64,000 bases of DNA from Castanea sativa (Eukaryota > Streptophyta > Magnoliopsida > Fagales > Fagaceae): the NCBI RefSeq assembly GCF_040712315.1, contig NC_134015.1, positions 17,237,614-17,301,613 on the forward strand. Reading direction: 5' to 3'. Positions 11,968 through 23,171 of the stretch are shown here, one piece after another. A program made the translations under genes and the position numbers. The notes under the pieces were generated by a model. The model was not told where the DNA came from. It ran no database searches and saw only the letters and a program-made list of their open reading frames with translations. Position 1 is the stretch's first letter; each line of letters starts with the position of its first letter.

Positions 11968-12335
11968 ATGACCAGCGGTCGAAATGTAGTGCTTTTTGCA
12001 ATACTGATTTTATGCAGCAGCTTTCTCTTTGGTCGTTATGCTGTACTTTTGAAAAAGAAGTACGGCTTTCGCCTTGTCTTTGTTATGTATCTATCCTTGC
12101 TATTTGCCATCTCTTTCTTTTGCTATTTTCTCTGAATCTATTAACTGCTGAACTATATGTTTTTCCTTAATGCTGCAGGAAGCAGCTTAAGCAAAAGGAG
12201 TCCTCAAAGCTTTACTCAGCAGTCCTTGAAGAAAGGAGAGTCGAAGTTCCTTCAAGACACACATATTCACGATTATGTTGGCTTCCTAGAAGCTTTCTGG
12301 AATTTCTACACTTTGCTAAGCTCTGTTTCTTATGA
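11968..12335 (+). CDS. Candidate small spliced gene, 82-residue membrane-anchored protein (exons 11968-12059, 12179-12335)
   Basis: An ATG at 11968 opens a frame with a strongly hydrophobic N-terminus (VVLFAILILCSSFLFG) and then a Lys-rich segment. Splicing at 12060 (GTACGG, a weak donor) to the acceptor CTGCAG ending at 12178 keeps the frame. It continues into a charged helix-like stretch (KQLKQKESSKLYSAVLEERR) and stops at 12333-12335. A possible leader exon lies at 11758-11814, with donor GTAAGT at 11815 and acceptor TTTCTAG ending at 11947. Without splicing the first exon would run on to a stop at 12133-12135, giving a 55-residue protein with two hydrophobic segments. I do not recognise the protein. 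The low score reflects the weak donor and the lack of a recognised homologue. Confidence 0.28.
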
Positions 12336-13999
12336 ATGAGTTGGTCTGATTCCTTGAAATTAATTATGGAAGATGCTAACCAAAAATCACTACACAGGTT
12401 CAAATTAGTCTCACATTTTTGGCACATCAAAGAATATAGCAACTTCAACCATGTCCTGCTATGACCTGTCACACTTCATCTTTGGTATCATCAACAACAG
12501 ATGAAACCTCACTCATGACCAGGGCCTGTCCTTCACAAGAGATAACTGGAACTTTGGAGACCTATGGCTGATTTTGGTTCCTCTCATGATTATGACTCAG
12601 GATCATGGTTCATTATTCAAGGCATTGGGTTTACAGCTGCTTATCCCTTTTTCATGGTTTTGTACCATTTTTTCCAAGATGTTTCATATTATGTAGCTCT
12701 TTGTAGTGTGTATGAGAAATGTTTTGCACTATACTATACTTGTAACCAGAAATGATCTGCTTTATGCTTGTAATCATATTCAAGAAGATTTAAATTCATT
12801 GCCAATTTATTTTCAAGCCAAATTAAGAACAAGTTACACAAAAGTTAATACCAAGCAGCAAATGATCTTAGTTGATTTGATTTAAATGTTCTTTTACTGT
12901 TTAATGTGGTTTCAATCTTCCTCCTCCCAAGACATGGTAGCATGGCTGGGTACTGATTTAATATACAGTATAAATTAAAAATGTTTTACCTACAATATAT
13001 ATTGGCAACAACTTCGACTTCCAAATTGCCTCAAAAGAATTTTGGATCTATCATCCTGCTTAGGTGTATCAAAAGGACCTATATTATTGAGTTTGATTTG
13101 TCCTTCCAACATTGGGTGGCAAGAAATGAACATAGAGCTAAGGTACCACTAGCAGGTTTCTCTAGAATTAAATTGCTTTTTCAAATGAATGTTCGGGAAT
13201 AAACAAATTCCAAAATGTTGGATTTTACTTATAAATCTAGAGGACCTAATTCTCAATTTTCATGGTCACCATAAATCCATTACCTTAAGGAGAAAAAGAA
13301 AAAAAAACCCTCAATTTGTTAAGAGCTTTGTAGTTTCGTGGTACTGTTCGGTTCTTTACAGGAGAACTTACCTTCAAATTTTCCCTTACACTTATTGTAA
13401 TCAAATAAGGAAGCCCAAGTTAAAAGAGCTCAGTTTTACGCTAATTGGACGAAAGAGGCGAGGGTCATTGGAAAAAATAGCACCAAATTGACTTTGCCAT
13501 TGCCTGAGGGGAGGAAAGGTGTAGGCTTTCACATCCAACTTCTTCCAGTCTTCCTCTGTTCATATGGATGGAAATATATTTGGATATGGAATGGTCCAAA
13601 AGAGGAAAACAAGTGATGCTTCCAAAAATTGTCAGTAAAGTACACAATCATTGCACCCTCTCGATGAGACCTGCACAACAAAGAAGAAGAAGAAAAAGAA
13701 GAAGAAGAAAACTTTACAGAGAGTATTGGTGTGGTACCGGCCAAATACCCTTTGAAGGTTAAGTTAGAGAACTTTCACAACTCTATAGTGCCAGAGTTGG
13801 GGGGAAATTATGCGTACCTTGATTTCTGAGGGTTTTGGGTTTTTATAGTAGTATAGAACCGACTTTAGTTTCTTAGTGAAGAAAGTGTTTCCTTGTAGGG
13901 AGGATCCTCTTTAATACACATATTTTACGGGATCTTTCCATATAGAGATTTGGTTGACTATGGTTAATTATGGAGTACAAGACATTTTCATTTGAAATT
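12336..13999. other. Intergenic, no gene seen
   Basis: No coding region can be supported. There are purine-rich AAG/GAAGAAG runs near 13,680-13,710 and several short ORFs without recognisable domains. Confidence 0.5.
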
Positions 14000-14940
14000 C
14001 ATTGAAAATCAATTAAACCATGTGGGTGCCACGTGGCTTTGCCACCGCCCACTTTGTATCCGTTTGCTTTCTCATTCGTCCGCCATAGAGAGTCTGTCCA
14101 CCACCTAGTACAGTCGCTCATGATAGGTTCTATAAAATGAGACCGTCTACTTTAATTTTGTCATCTTCAGTTGCCCCCTCACTCTATGAGTCCGTCGCCT
14201 TATCTCCTAGACGGACCTGTAGAGTGGCGGTTTATCCCAACCCTTAGTCTGTAAAAAAAAAACCCAACCCTTAGGAAATACATTTTGATTTGACAGGCTA
14301 GCCTAGCACCATTAATGCAGTAGGGGCACGTGACATGTTTCTAGTGGCTAATTGCTAGTACCGAAGGGTTCCTTCGTCTTCCGTGCTGTTCTCCCAATAT
14401 ATATATATCTATTGCTTCTCCCTCTCATTTTTACTTTCCACAACAAATTTTTAGAGCCAGAGCTCTACCATCTACTTTCTTTTCAGCTTTGTCTTCTTCG
14501 TCACTTTTTGGTGACCGTTCACTTGTTGCGACCGTCTGCTACATTGTGTCCATTGCCTTTTCATATCGTTCAACTGGTAAGCATCCGTTGCCTTTCACTG
14601 AGTTCTCTTTTTGTTCTTTACTTTAAATATTGCATGCTCGTCGTCTACGTAGACCTGTAGAGTCTTAAGAGTTTATCTGTCATGTGTAGATGACAGATGT
14701 CTAGTGAGGCGTTGATTGATCAATCGTGTGTCCGCAAAGGAGCGGGCTATGATGAGGTGTATTCGTTTGGTCATGACGACCTCAGCATCTCTCATGATGA
14801 AAGAGATTCGTCTGCCAGTTCTCCTTTGGAGGAGGATGGACGTGGATGTGGTCGGATCAGAGGGAGGCTTAGGTGGTGACTCAAATAGTTCAGACGTAAT
14901 CTACGTAGATCCTCCCGTCCAGTCAGTTGTATGTCCAGAT
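14000..14940 (+). other. Unresolved retroelement-like stretch with a short ORF (14697-14879)
   Basis: Sequence rich in GTCCGTC/GACGGAC words, with a TATAAAATGAGACCG segment near 14,130, looks like LTR or leader sequence of a retrotransposon. A 60-residue Ser/Asp/Glu-rich reading frame begins at 14,697 (MSSEALIDQS...). It resembles in composition the start of accessory ORFs of plant LTR elements, but no domain is recognised. It ends abruptly at the start of duplicated unit A (14,941). Confidence 0.25.
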
Positions 14941-15752
14941 GGCCTAGGTGGATCAACTTATTTTACCCCTTTGTCTATCCTTTTTCTTTTCCGCTACACT
15001 AAAAAACAAAAAAAACAAAAAAAATTCTCATTTTCTATCTTTTTCCTTTTGTACTCTACCAAACAGTCTATAAACCTTGTAAACAAGAGATTTAACCTGA
15101 AAACTACACTTCCCATGATTTCTCTTTTCCACTACCAAATAAAGAAAAACTTCTCATTTTCCATCATTTCTCTTTAGTCTTTAGCACTCAACCAAACGGA
15201 CTCTAAACTTTGTGTCCGTAATTAATTAATTATACTTGGAAGCCATTAGCTTATGCCCGTCTTTTATGCTTAAATTTAAGAAAAAAAAATTATTGCTTTG
15301 GAAAAAGAGAGAGAGAAAGATTGACTTGAGTTCGGCCAATATCCGTTTGGAGGAATGAGCAACACAAATTCCAGATAAAAATGGCTTCTATCCCATGCTT
15401 AACATCTCTACAATAACATTTTGGAAGTATCATGAAACTTGAAGTTTGATACAAAACTTTTGAAAAAAATAATTTACTAATACAAATTCACATTTTCATG
15501 AAATATAATTAGATATTTCCAGTTTCTCGTCTTGTATACTTACTTATTTATAGGATTTTATTTATTTATCAGGCTTTTCATTTTTAGTATATTTAAAATT
15601 TCCTTTTAAAGTGTTTAAATCTTATTTGAAATATTTAAAGAACACATAGTACATAATATGTTTTATCAAAATTTTTATTAGGGTATTGTAGCTCAACTTA
15701 TTGGTATTATATTTTCCCTCAAAGAAAAAAAAAAACTTGTTTGTATTTCTAG

Positions 15753-15789
<37 letters not shown>

Positions 15790-16043
15790 TTATTTATTAT
15801 TTCTTAACCTATATATGCCATTAGAACCATCATTAACACGACCTATAGAGTTCTGCCATTGCCAAGGTCATAACTAAATAATTTGAATTGCAAAGTTTGG
15901 AACTCAATAATCATCTAGTCTCATTCACGAGGATCTCTCTCCCACTTGTTTTGAAGTAAAATATTTGCAACTCACGGGTAGTAAGGTTTAGTCAGACAAT
16001 TTGGGACATTGGCAGCTTGAAGAGTTTGGTGTTAAAAACATTT

Positions 16044-16101
<58 letters not shown>

Positions 16102-16117
16102 AAGTAGCAGTTGCTAT

Positions 16118-16768
16118 GAAGCATGGGTGCGTTTCGGGATTCGGGTGCGGGTGCGGGTGCGGGTGCAGGACTCAACAATTTTCGAAAAAGTAGGTTGCGG
16201 GTGTGGCGGGGTGCAACGATTAAAAAATTATTAAAAATATTTTTATTTATATTTTTAATATATTGCTAAACATACTTTTTTTTTACATTATATAAATATA
16301 TACCAAATTTAAGAGTAATAGTAAATAATAACTAGAATACAGAGAATGGGAGAGAGCCTAGCTGAAGAGTGAAGGCAGAGAGTGGGAGAGAGGCGCAAGA
16401 AAAATGAAGAGGGAGAGGGCTGGGTCTTAGTTTTTTTTCAAACGGTGCGTTTGCACCTTTTTTTTTTTTTTTTTGGCCAAGTTAAACGGTTACGCACCTG
16501 TTGTTGTTGTTTTTTTTTTTTTTTTTTGAATTTCGGCCGGTATCGGCATATTTCGCCGGTATCGGTTTGCGCCTGATATGGGTCGATTCGGCACGAATTG
16601 GCCCGATTTCGGACGCGTCGGCCCGAATCAGCACAAATTGCGCCGAAAATAATATTTTTTTAATGTCTGACGTGGCACGGACGCGTAGGCAGCGGCGTCG
16701 CCTGCACGTCCCCGTGTCGCGCCACATCGGACGCGGGTGCGGGGGTCCAAATGCCGCACCCATGCTTC
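16118..16768. mobile_element. Non-autonomous DNA element with 14-bp terminal inverted repeats
   Basis: The left end GAAGCATGGGTGCG (16118-16131) is the exact reverse complement of 16755-16768. The interior opens with tandem GGTGCGGGTGC hexamers, and its right half is GC-rich with CGGTATCGG and CGGCCCGA phrases. That composition is quite unlike the flanks. Unit B has no counterpart at the matching position (near 36,450), which supports an insertion. I could not settle the target-site duplication, so the superfamily (hAT-like?) is open. No transposase. Confidence 0.5.
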
Positions 16769-17590
16769 CCAGAGCAGTAGTAGAAGAAGAATGGCTTCTC
16801 CAAGCACAGGTCACCTCAATAGAAGGTGCTTTGGTCCCCCCATAAACGAGTGGCCTAAAAATTCCACAACCAAAGAAAAAAGAATTTAGTTAAAACCAAT
16901 CCATTAAACTACGCTATGATTATTTTGAAGGAAGAAAATGGGTAAACAATAATTAAAAGAAGAAATCCCAGAGGTTCGACTCTGGACTCATGATAGCCCT
17001 ACTCATTATTCATTTGGAATATGACTGTTTTAAGAATTCAAAACTCAGAACTAACCCACTAAACTACACTATGATTACTTAGAAGAAAGAAGTAGAAAAG
17101 AAAAACAAGAAGAAGAAGAAGAGGAAGAAGAAAAGAAAAAAGAAAAAAGCCTTCCTTGACGGTAAAAGGTATCTCAAATAATGGAAGGAGATAAGATGCC
17201 ATTACACCGAATTATTAGCTAAGACATGTCACGGCTTGTAAGAGGGAAGGTAAACTTTTGGAGGAGCTATGGAATTGGTGGAGGAAATAACAAATGAAGG
17301 ATAGGCTAAAATGGTGTTGTTGTTTTGTGAATAAGAGAAAAAAAGTGAAAAATAAACTACAATGAGAAAATTTTGCGTCGATTGAGTAATAACAGTTTAG
17401 TTTAGGTTTATTCATTTAATATAATTTTATTTCAAACTCAAGTCGAATCCAAGCTTCTTAAAAAAAAAAAAGTCTAATCCAAAGTCATTACTAAATAAAA
17501 ATTATTAGTTTCAACTTGGTTTATTTCTTTATCTAATAGGCATATGCCTCCCTTTATGAGATTACACAATAAATTATTAAAATTATAAAG

Positions 17591-17646
<56 letters not shown>

Positions 17647-18393
17647 AAAATTAAAGTTAAAGTTATTAAGTTAATTATAATAAAGATGAAACTCTATTAT
17701 CAACGTTAATTACAATAAATTTAAAGTATTTATTTGATTAAAAGCTTTTAAAATAAATCAAATTACATAAATTTTAAGTCTGTCCTACAAGTTTTGGTAC
17801 CAATTGGATATCCTCTCTAATTATAACAAAAAAAAAAAAAAAAGAGAGTAGATTTCCACTATTTTTTTTCCTTTTCATTTTTTACTTCATGACATATGGC
17901 ATATTATGAGTATATTAATATTAAAAAACTATAGCTTGATCCTAAGTGAAACTTTAACGTTAAGGTTTTAATAATTTTAAAAATCTTACTCAGATTAAAA
18001 TTCTTGTATCAAAAGTTTCCCAAAATTTAGTAGCTTCGTTATTTCTTTTATATTATTTCAGCAAACTTATTATAAATTTTTAGTTTTGAAAGTCTTATAC
18101 ACAACATGCCTTTGCTCCATAACTTAAAAGTATTTTATTGTAGGCTTTAGTTAAGTTAAATTATAAAATCTATTATGATCGAATAAAAGATCTAAGATTC
18201 GAACTTTACCTATATAAAAACCAATTGATGTCTTGACTTAATGACAAAAATGAATTATTGTATCTATAAAACAAGTATATTATTCTTTAATATTAATTAT
18301 AATTAAAATATTTAATTTAATTTATACATTATTTTATTTTATTTTATTAATGTGTATCACACATGCGTAATAGAACCACCCATGAAACTTGTC

Positions 18394-18401
18394 TATAAAA
18401 G
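18394..18401 (+). promoter_or_regulatory. TATA box of RLP1
   Basis: CTATAAAA lies about 60 bases before the RLP1 ATG and at the same place as the TATA box of RLP2. The sequence between them and 100 bases upstream (TAATAGAACCACC) is conserved between the two copies. Confidence 0.6.
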
Positions 18402-18455
18402 CAGCCTATTCCTAGCATTTATTAGAGTGCTAAGGAGTTTTTCCAAGATATTAGT

Positions 18456-19288
18456 ATGGGATTATCACTATGCCTCTTCGTGTCTATGCGCTTGCTCTTC
18501 TTCTTGCCAATGTTTCATTTTTTAAATAGTTGCCACCAAGGTTGTCAAAATCGGGATCCTATGTAGGATCGTGGGAGGTAGGTAGGATCGAAAATCGTAA
18601 GATCGGATCGTGGATCGTAAGATTCTACTTATTTTCAGATTTTAAGCAAAAAATCTATTGATAGTGACTTTGTATGTTATATAATCACTTAAAATATGAA
18701 TCCATACATTTATAAAAAAATTGCATCATAAAATGTAATTTGCACGCATTACGTCGTTCTTATGTCATTCTAACGAAGCAAAATATATTTAACTTTTAAT
18801 ATAATGTATCTAAAAAGTTCAGTACATGTTTAATTAGCAACTAAGTACCCAAATATTATCTACACATATGGAAAATGTTTTCCAAATTCTAAGTTCCAAA
18901 TCCAAAATAAGTTAGGCTAGTTAGCATATAAAAACTAGCTAACTACAATTTTACAATATGTAATCCCAAAGAGAATTTTCAATCTAAGGTAAACTAGCTA
19001 ATTAAATAATGAAGATCCTATTTCATAATTTTTCAAATTTTACTTAATTTAATTAACAAAATAGAAAAATAAAAACCTTAAAAGTTTTGTCAAAATCATA
19101 TACACAACACAACAATATGGAATCAAGCTATCAAAGTATAAATAAATGATAAACTACTAAGTACTAACTACCAAAACAAATTACCAAAAAGCTTAAAGGC
19201 AACGATGGCTCATGGCAACATCATAGAGAGGGTTGAGAGGTGCTGAGTTTTTGACAGAGGAGTGAGGAGGAATAGGATTGAGGTGCTG

Positions 19289-19328
<40 letters not shown>

Positions 19329-19959
19329 GTTAAAGTTAAGTTAAGAAAATTTAAAGGCAGTGATGACTCACTATTAACAGGGCTGAGAGGTGCTGGGTTT
19401 TTGACAGTGGGCTGAGGAGGCGCGGGACAGAGGTGCGTGCTGGAGCTTTGTGTTTCTAAATAGTTTAGGTTTTGTTTTTGAAAACGTTAAACTTATACCA
19501 TAGGTTTTTTTTGAGATTTTATGTTGACATAGGGGTAAATTTGGGACTTCAATTCATTATTGGGCTTCTAAAACCCGTTGGGCTTGTGGGTTTAGGTTTA
19601 CCCAAATGAATCCCACTTAAAAAAAAAAAAAAAAAAAATTCAAGCCAAATGGTAGGATCGGTAGGATCCCATACGATCCTACGATCTTATATGATCCTAC
19701 ACGATCCTAACATTTTTGCGATCCTGCTACGATTTTAAACTTTTTGGTGAGGTGGAATCGTAAAATCGTGCGATTTTACGATCCGGATCGCGATTTTGAC
19801 AACCATGGTTGCTACTCTTTTTCAACTCAGCCTTTATGCAATGATTTTGAGCGTTCAGCCTTGTTGCAATTCAAGCAAAGCATTGTTATAAATATGAGTG
19901 TGTCAAGTGATCCTTTTGCTTATCCAAAGGTTTCATCGTCGAACTCTGGGAAAGCAAAT
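18456..19959 (+). pseudogene. RLP1: 5' fragment of an LRR receptor-like protein gene, split by a hAT-like element
   Basis: The ATG at 18456 starts a signal peptide (hydrophobic, SMRLLFFLPMFHF) that matches RLP2 in position and sequence. Coding runs to 18536, stops at the hAT-like insertion, and resumes after the duplicated target at 19816. From there it encodes the N-terminal cap (NDFERSALLQFKQS, matching RLP2), and it ends at 19959 where the copia LTR begins. The frame is open across both pieces if one copy of the 8-bp target is counted, so the gene was apparently intact when the hAT element arrived. The remainder of the gene, including all LRRs, is absent from the window to the right of the copia element. 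Confidence 0.85.
18537..19807. mobile_element. hAT-like non-autonomous DNA transposon, 1,271 bp
   Basis: Terminal inverted repeats: CAAGGTTGTCAAAATCG at the left and, reversed, CATGGTTGTCAAAATCG at the right (one mismatch). Flanking 8-bp target duplication: GTTGCCAC (18529-18536) and GTTGCTAC (19808-19815), one mismatch. Both ends carry many subterminal GGATCGTA/GATCCTAC words in alternating orientation, as typical of hAT elements. The interior has an imperfect direct repeat (GAGAGGTGCTG...) and a T-run of about 34 at 19,292-19,325. No transposase frame. Confidence 0.8.
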
Positions 19960-20899
19960 TGTTGGGTTAAGATAGCTTCACCCTGGTTAATTAATTCAAT
20001 TACCCAAATTAATTAATTAAGTTCAATTGCATGCAAAATGTGAAGGCAACAACAAATCACCAAAAATATTAAATGCAACGGAAAATAAATTAGACACAGT
20101 GATTTGATGACAAATAGGGAAAACCTTGCAAGGCAAAAACCCCACTAAGTGATTTTAAGGTCACTACTCCTAAGAATCCACTAATCAATAATCAAGCGGT
20201 TACAAGTATAAGGAATCTTACTAACTACCCTTGGCCTATCCTGAAATACCAACCTACAGTTGAACATTTGCTCTAATAACTAATTGGACTTGATCTTGTA
20301 GTAACATTCTTTCCCTTGATGCACAAATCTCCAATTTGTGACTAACCCTTTGCATGGATCCCAAGTACATGACTAACTCCAACAACTTGAACAAGTGTTG
20401 TTGGTTACAAAGTTCTTCACTTCATCAACAATGAAGATCTAGAAGCACTCGGTTACAAAACCCTATGACATATAAATGCAACAGCTTCACATAGAGAAAA
20501 TAAGTCTTTTATTCTTTGTATCCATGTGTGACGGCCTTTAAAATAAACCTTATATATGTCTAGAGTTGTGAGAAAAGAAACCTCAAACATATATGCAAGG
20601 TTGGGCCAAGTTTCAGCTTTGGAAATTTTGAAATCGTAATTCTCAATAGATTGAGCTGCTGCCGAGCTATCTATCGAGTTTCACATTAAGTCTCGATAGG
20701 AGGCATATGTCGAGCTATCTGTCGAGACTTAATGAACAATTTTTCTTCACTTGTTTCTTGAACCAAACTTTATGTCTTTAATACTTAACTTAAGCAACAT
20801 GTTTCTTGAAGTACTAAACATATCTTAGATCTACCCAATTACAAGTAAAGTGTATTTTGTCAAAAGATTAGCCAATTAAAATAAAATATGACCCTAGCA
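19960..20899 (-). repeat. 3' LTR of the copia element
   Basis: Starts TGTTGGGTTAAG and ends CCCTAGCA. It is followed on the plus strand by a pyrimidine-rich TCTCTCCATTTGGCA, which read on the minus strand is the polypurine tract. About 127 bp around 20,495-20,620 are missing from the other LTR. It contains short TCGATAGA/TCGAG words. Confidence 0.8.
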
Positions 20900-21208
20900 A
20901 TCTCTCCATTTGGCAATCCGTGACAAAACCACAAAAATATATATATAAGAGAAGTCTAACACAACTATCCCATAATATACAGAAGTACATAAGTCTAACC
21001 CTAACACGAACTCTTGAAAAATTTTGCAAGAAGAGAGATCATGGCATGGTAGACTTGCATCCTATCTTAACTGAAACACTTAAACAAGATTCATCAAGGC
21101 ATCAAGTGTGAAACATAGACAAGTTGCATACAAGAAGAAACATGTGTATAAAGATAGAAAAGAAACAACACATGTGAGACAAAGGTGAAGAAAAAAAATA
21201 CATTGTCT

Positions 21209-21209
<1 letters not shown>

Positions 21210-21271
<62 letters not shown>
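21210..21271. repeat. (TA)n microsatellite
   Basis: About 30 uninterrupted TA units followed by four TATG units, inside the copia element between the extra ORF and the 3' LTR. Confidence 0.95.
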
Positions 21272-21283
<12 letters not shown>

Positions 21284-21659
21284 GTATCAAAGAATACAAT
21301 GTATGTAAAAAGTGGTCACAAGACCATGGTACATGTAATGAGAAATATAGCAAAACCTCACTACATCTCTTAAAAACACTTAGAGCTACTCTCCCCCTAT
21401 CAAGTGTGTCCTATGCTAGCTCTCCCCCTAATACCTAGACTACTTTCATCTACAAAGTTGCTCCCCCTTTATGTCATGAGTGACAAAGGGTGTATCATTG
21501 AGAGCTCGTCATCTCATCATCATACTCCGAGCCAGAAGCATCATCATCATCATCTCCACCAGCTGAAGAAGAGGACTTCTCAGTATGCTTCGGTGATGGT
21601 AAGGGCCCAAAACCACCAAGCCGAGACTGTGGCAAGTAATACGACCGATTCTGGTGTTC

Positions 21660-22691
21660 ATCTAACACATCTCATCGGATGGATGGTCCAGACGACCACC
21701 AAAATCAGCACGCATGTGTTGAAGCTGCTCCATTATGTTTGCAAGGGAGACAATGGTTCGAGGTGAGGAAGAAGGGGCACAGGAGGAAAAGGGTCGAGAG
21801 GAGGGGGCTGCAGGATTAGCTGGGGCTACATCGAAAGGCTCCACCTACGGTTGCTTTGCAGCAAGCTGCGCTGCGCTGCACTCTGCTGAATAGACTCCTT
21901 GCTAATGGCATCCATGACATAGAAATGAGGAGAGTGATGGATGGTGATGTGTATGTGTGTGAGGATATGCGTGATAGCGGAAGGAAAGATAAGCTTGTCA
22001 CGCGTATCCGTGTCATGATAGCAGTCTATGATAGACTCTATCATATGTGAAGGAAAGTCTATAGAAAGACCTTCCATAAAAAAAAGAAGAAAATGAGCAC
22101 GAGGCTCAATGATGGTGTTATAGTATGACCGTGGAGTAAGAATAAAGGTCATCACCATATTAAGGAACCGTGGTCCCTTAGTGAACTCAGTTGTGGAGAA
22201 ATTAAGTTTACCTCCCTACAACATGACCTTCTCACAGAAGAGTACGGCCAACTAGTCTCTAGAGATGGAGTGAGACAAGGATGAGTAGGGTAATCTAGAC
22301 GATCCACCTTAGGGACATGTAGTGCCTCATAAACGAAGTCCGTGGTAACTACAATACATGTACTACAAAATACTGTAGTAAACTGAGACACAAAGGTATC
22401 GATGGCGTGCATATTGGAGTAAAACTCCTTTATGAACACATTAGGACCCCTTGAGGGTTTCTCATAGAGAGAATCCCATCCCCGAGAGCAAATAGCACTG
22501 GGTAGAGGAGTGTTTGGAAAGTCAGACAGAATGACCTGGCGTTCTGAATGAATCACCTGGTCATAAAAGTTCTCATTGAAGTCAGCTTATGCCTTCTCAT
22601 CACGGAACCAGATAGAGTCAGGAGGAAAAGAAGAAGAAGAGGAACCACGACGAACCAGGTTTTTAGAGGGGACAAACTTTTTAGGTGCCAT
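21660..22691 (-). pseudogene. Extra ORF between pol and the 3' LTR of the copia element ('plant transposon protein' domain)
   Basis: Read on the minus strand from an ATG at 22,691. It begins MAPKKFVPSKNLVRRG, has an in-frame stop at 22,587-22,589, and continues in the same frame with WDSLYEKPSRGPNVFIKEFY to a stop near 22,152. In another frame it goes on with LTPRSYYNTIIEPRAHFLL and DTRDKLIFPSAIT (to 21,826), then a Pro/Ser-rich tail. These are hallmarks of the 'putative plant transposon protein' domain often annotated in plant genomes. One stop and at least one frameshift disable it. Its place, after pol and before the 3' LTR, is where envelope-like ORFs sit in some plant copia elements; an envelope role is not supported by anything visible. 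Confidence 0.6.
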
Positions 22692-22802
22692 GATGAGGAG
22701 ACTAAATGAGAGAGACAGAGAGAAGAACATAAACACAACAGAAACGTTTAGGTGCAGGAAAGAAGGAACAAGAACGTGCAATGCATGAAAATGCATGAAC
22801 AT

Positions 22803-23126
22803 GTGACGTGCAAAAATAAAAAAGCATCATGGGTAGAAACCCAATCCAACCTAACATCACTCACATTGTTTAAATAAGCACACAATCCTAGAATGCATGA
22901 AACAATGTTAAAATGAGCATAGAATGCAATGCATAAGCATAGGATATCATATTAACAAAAACCAACCCAAAATTTTTGACGAAATCACAAAAACCCCAAA
23001 ATTTTCCCAAAACCAAAACCTAGGTCACAAAATTCATGAAATGCATGAAAGATGAAGAAAAAGAGAGACTAGATAGACTTACCAACAAATTGAGACTTGG
23101 ATAAGGCCGAAAATGAAGAGGGAAGA

Positions 23127-23171
<45 letters not shown>

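Larger units (their letters stand above)
14941..18536 (+). repeat. Duplicated unit A, upstream region of RLP1
   Basis: Colinear with unit B. 14,941-15,690 matches 30,037-30,970; 15,780-15,960 matches 30,990-31,125; 15,985-16,045 matches 36,170-36,410; 16,785-17,065 matches 36,465-36,715; 17,075-17,390 matches 48,166-48,500; and 18,280-18,536 matches 50,520-50,760. Order and orientation are kept, and the differences are substitutions and transposon insertions. No gene is seen within it apart from the RLP1 start. Contains (TA)n runs at about 15,759-15,784, 16,047-16,098 and 17,594-17,645. Confidence 0.8.

Noticed and set aside
11928..12170. 80-residue frame (starting with Met-Cys-Arg) overlapping the candidate small gene in another frame
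   Set aside because: Its start lies in the intron before the 11,948 acceptor, and it does not continue sensibly into the next exon (immediate stop after splicing).
13189..13762. Several 60-100-residue frames on both strands around 13.2-13.8 kb
   Set aside because: No domain, composition driven by AAG/GAA runs, and overlapping frames on both strands.
21185..21373. Frame encoding alternating Ile-Tyr, and similar frames at 5,691-5,951 and 63,619-63,837
   Set aside because: These are translations of TA microsatellites.
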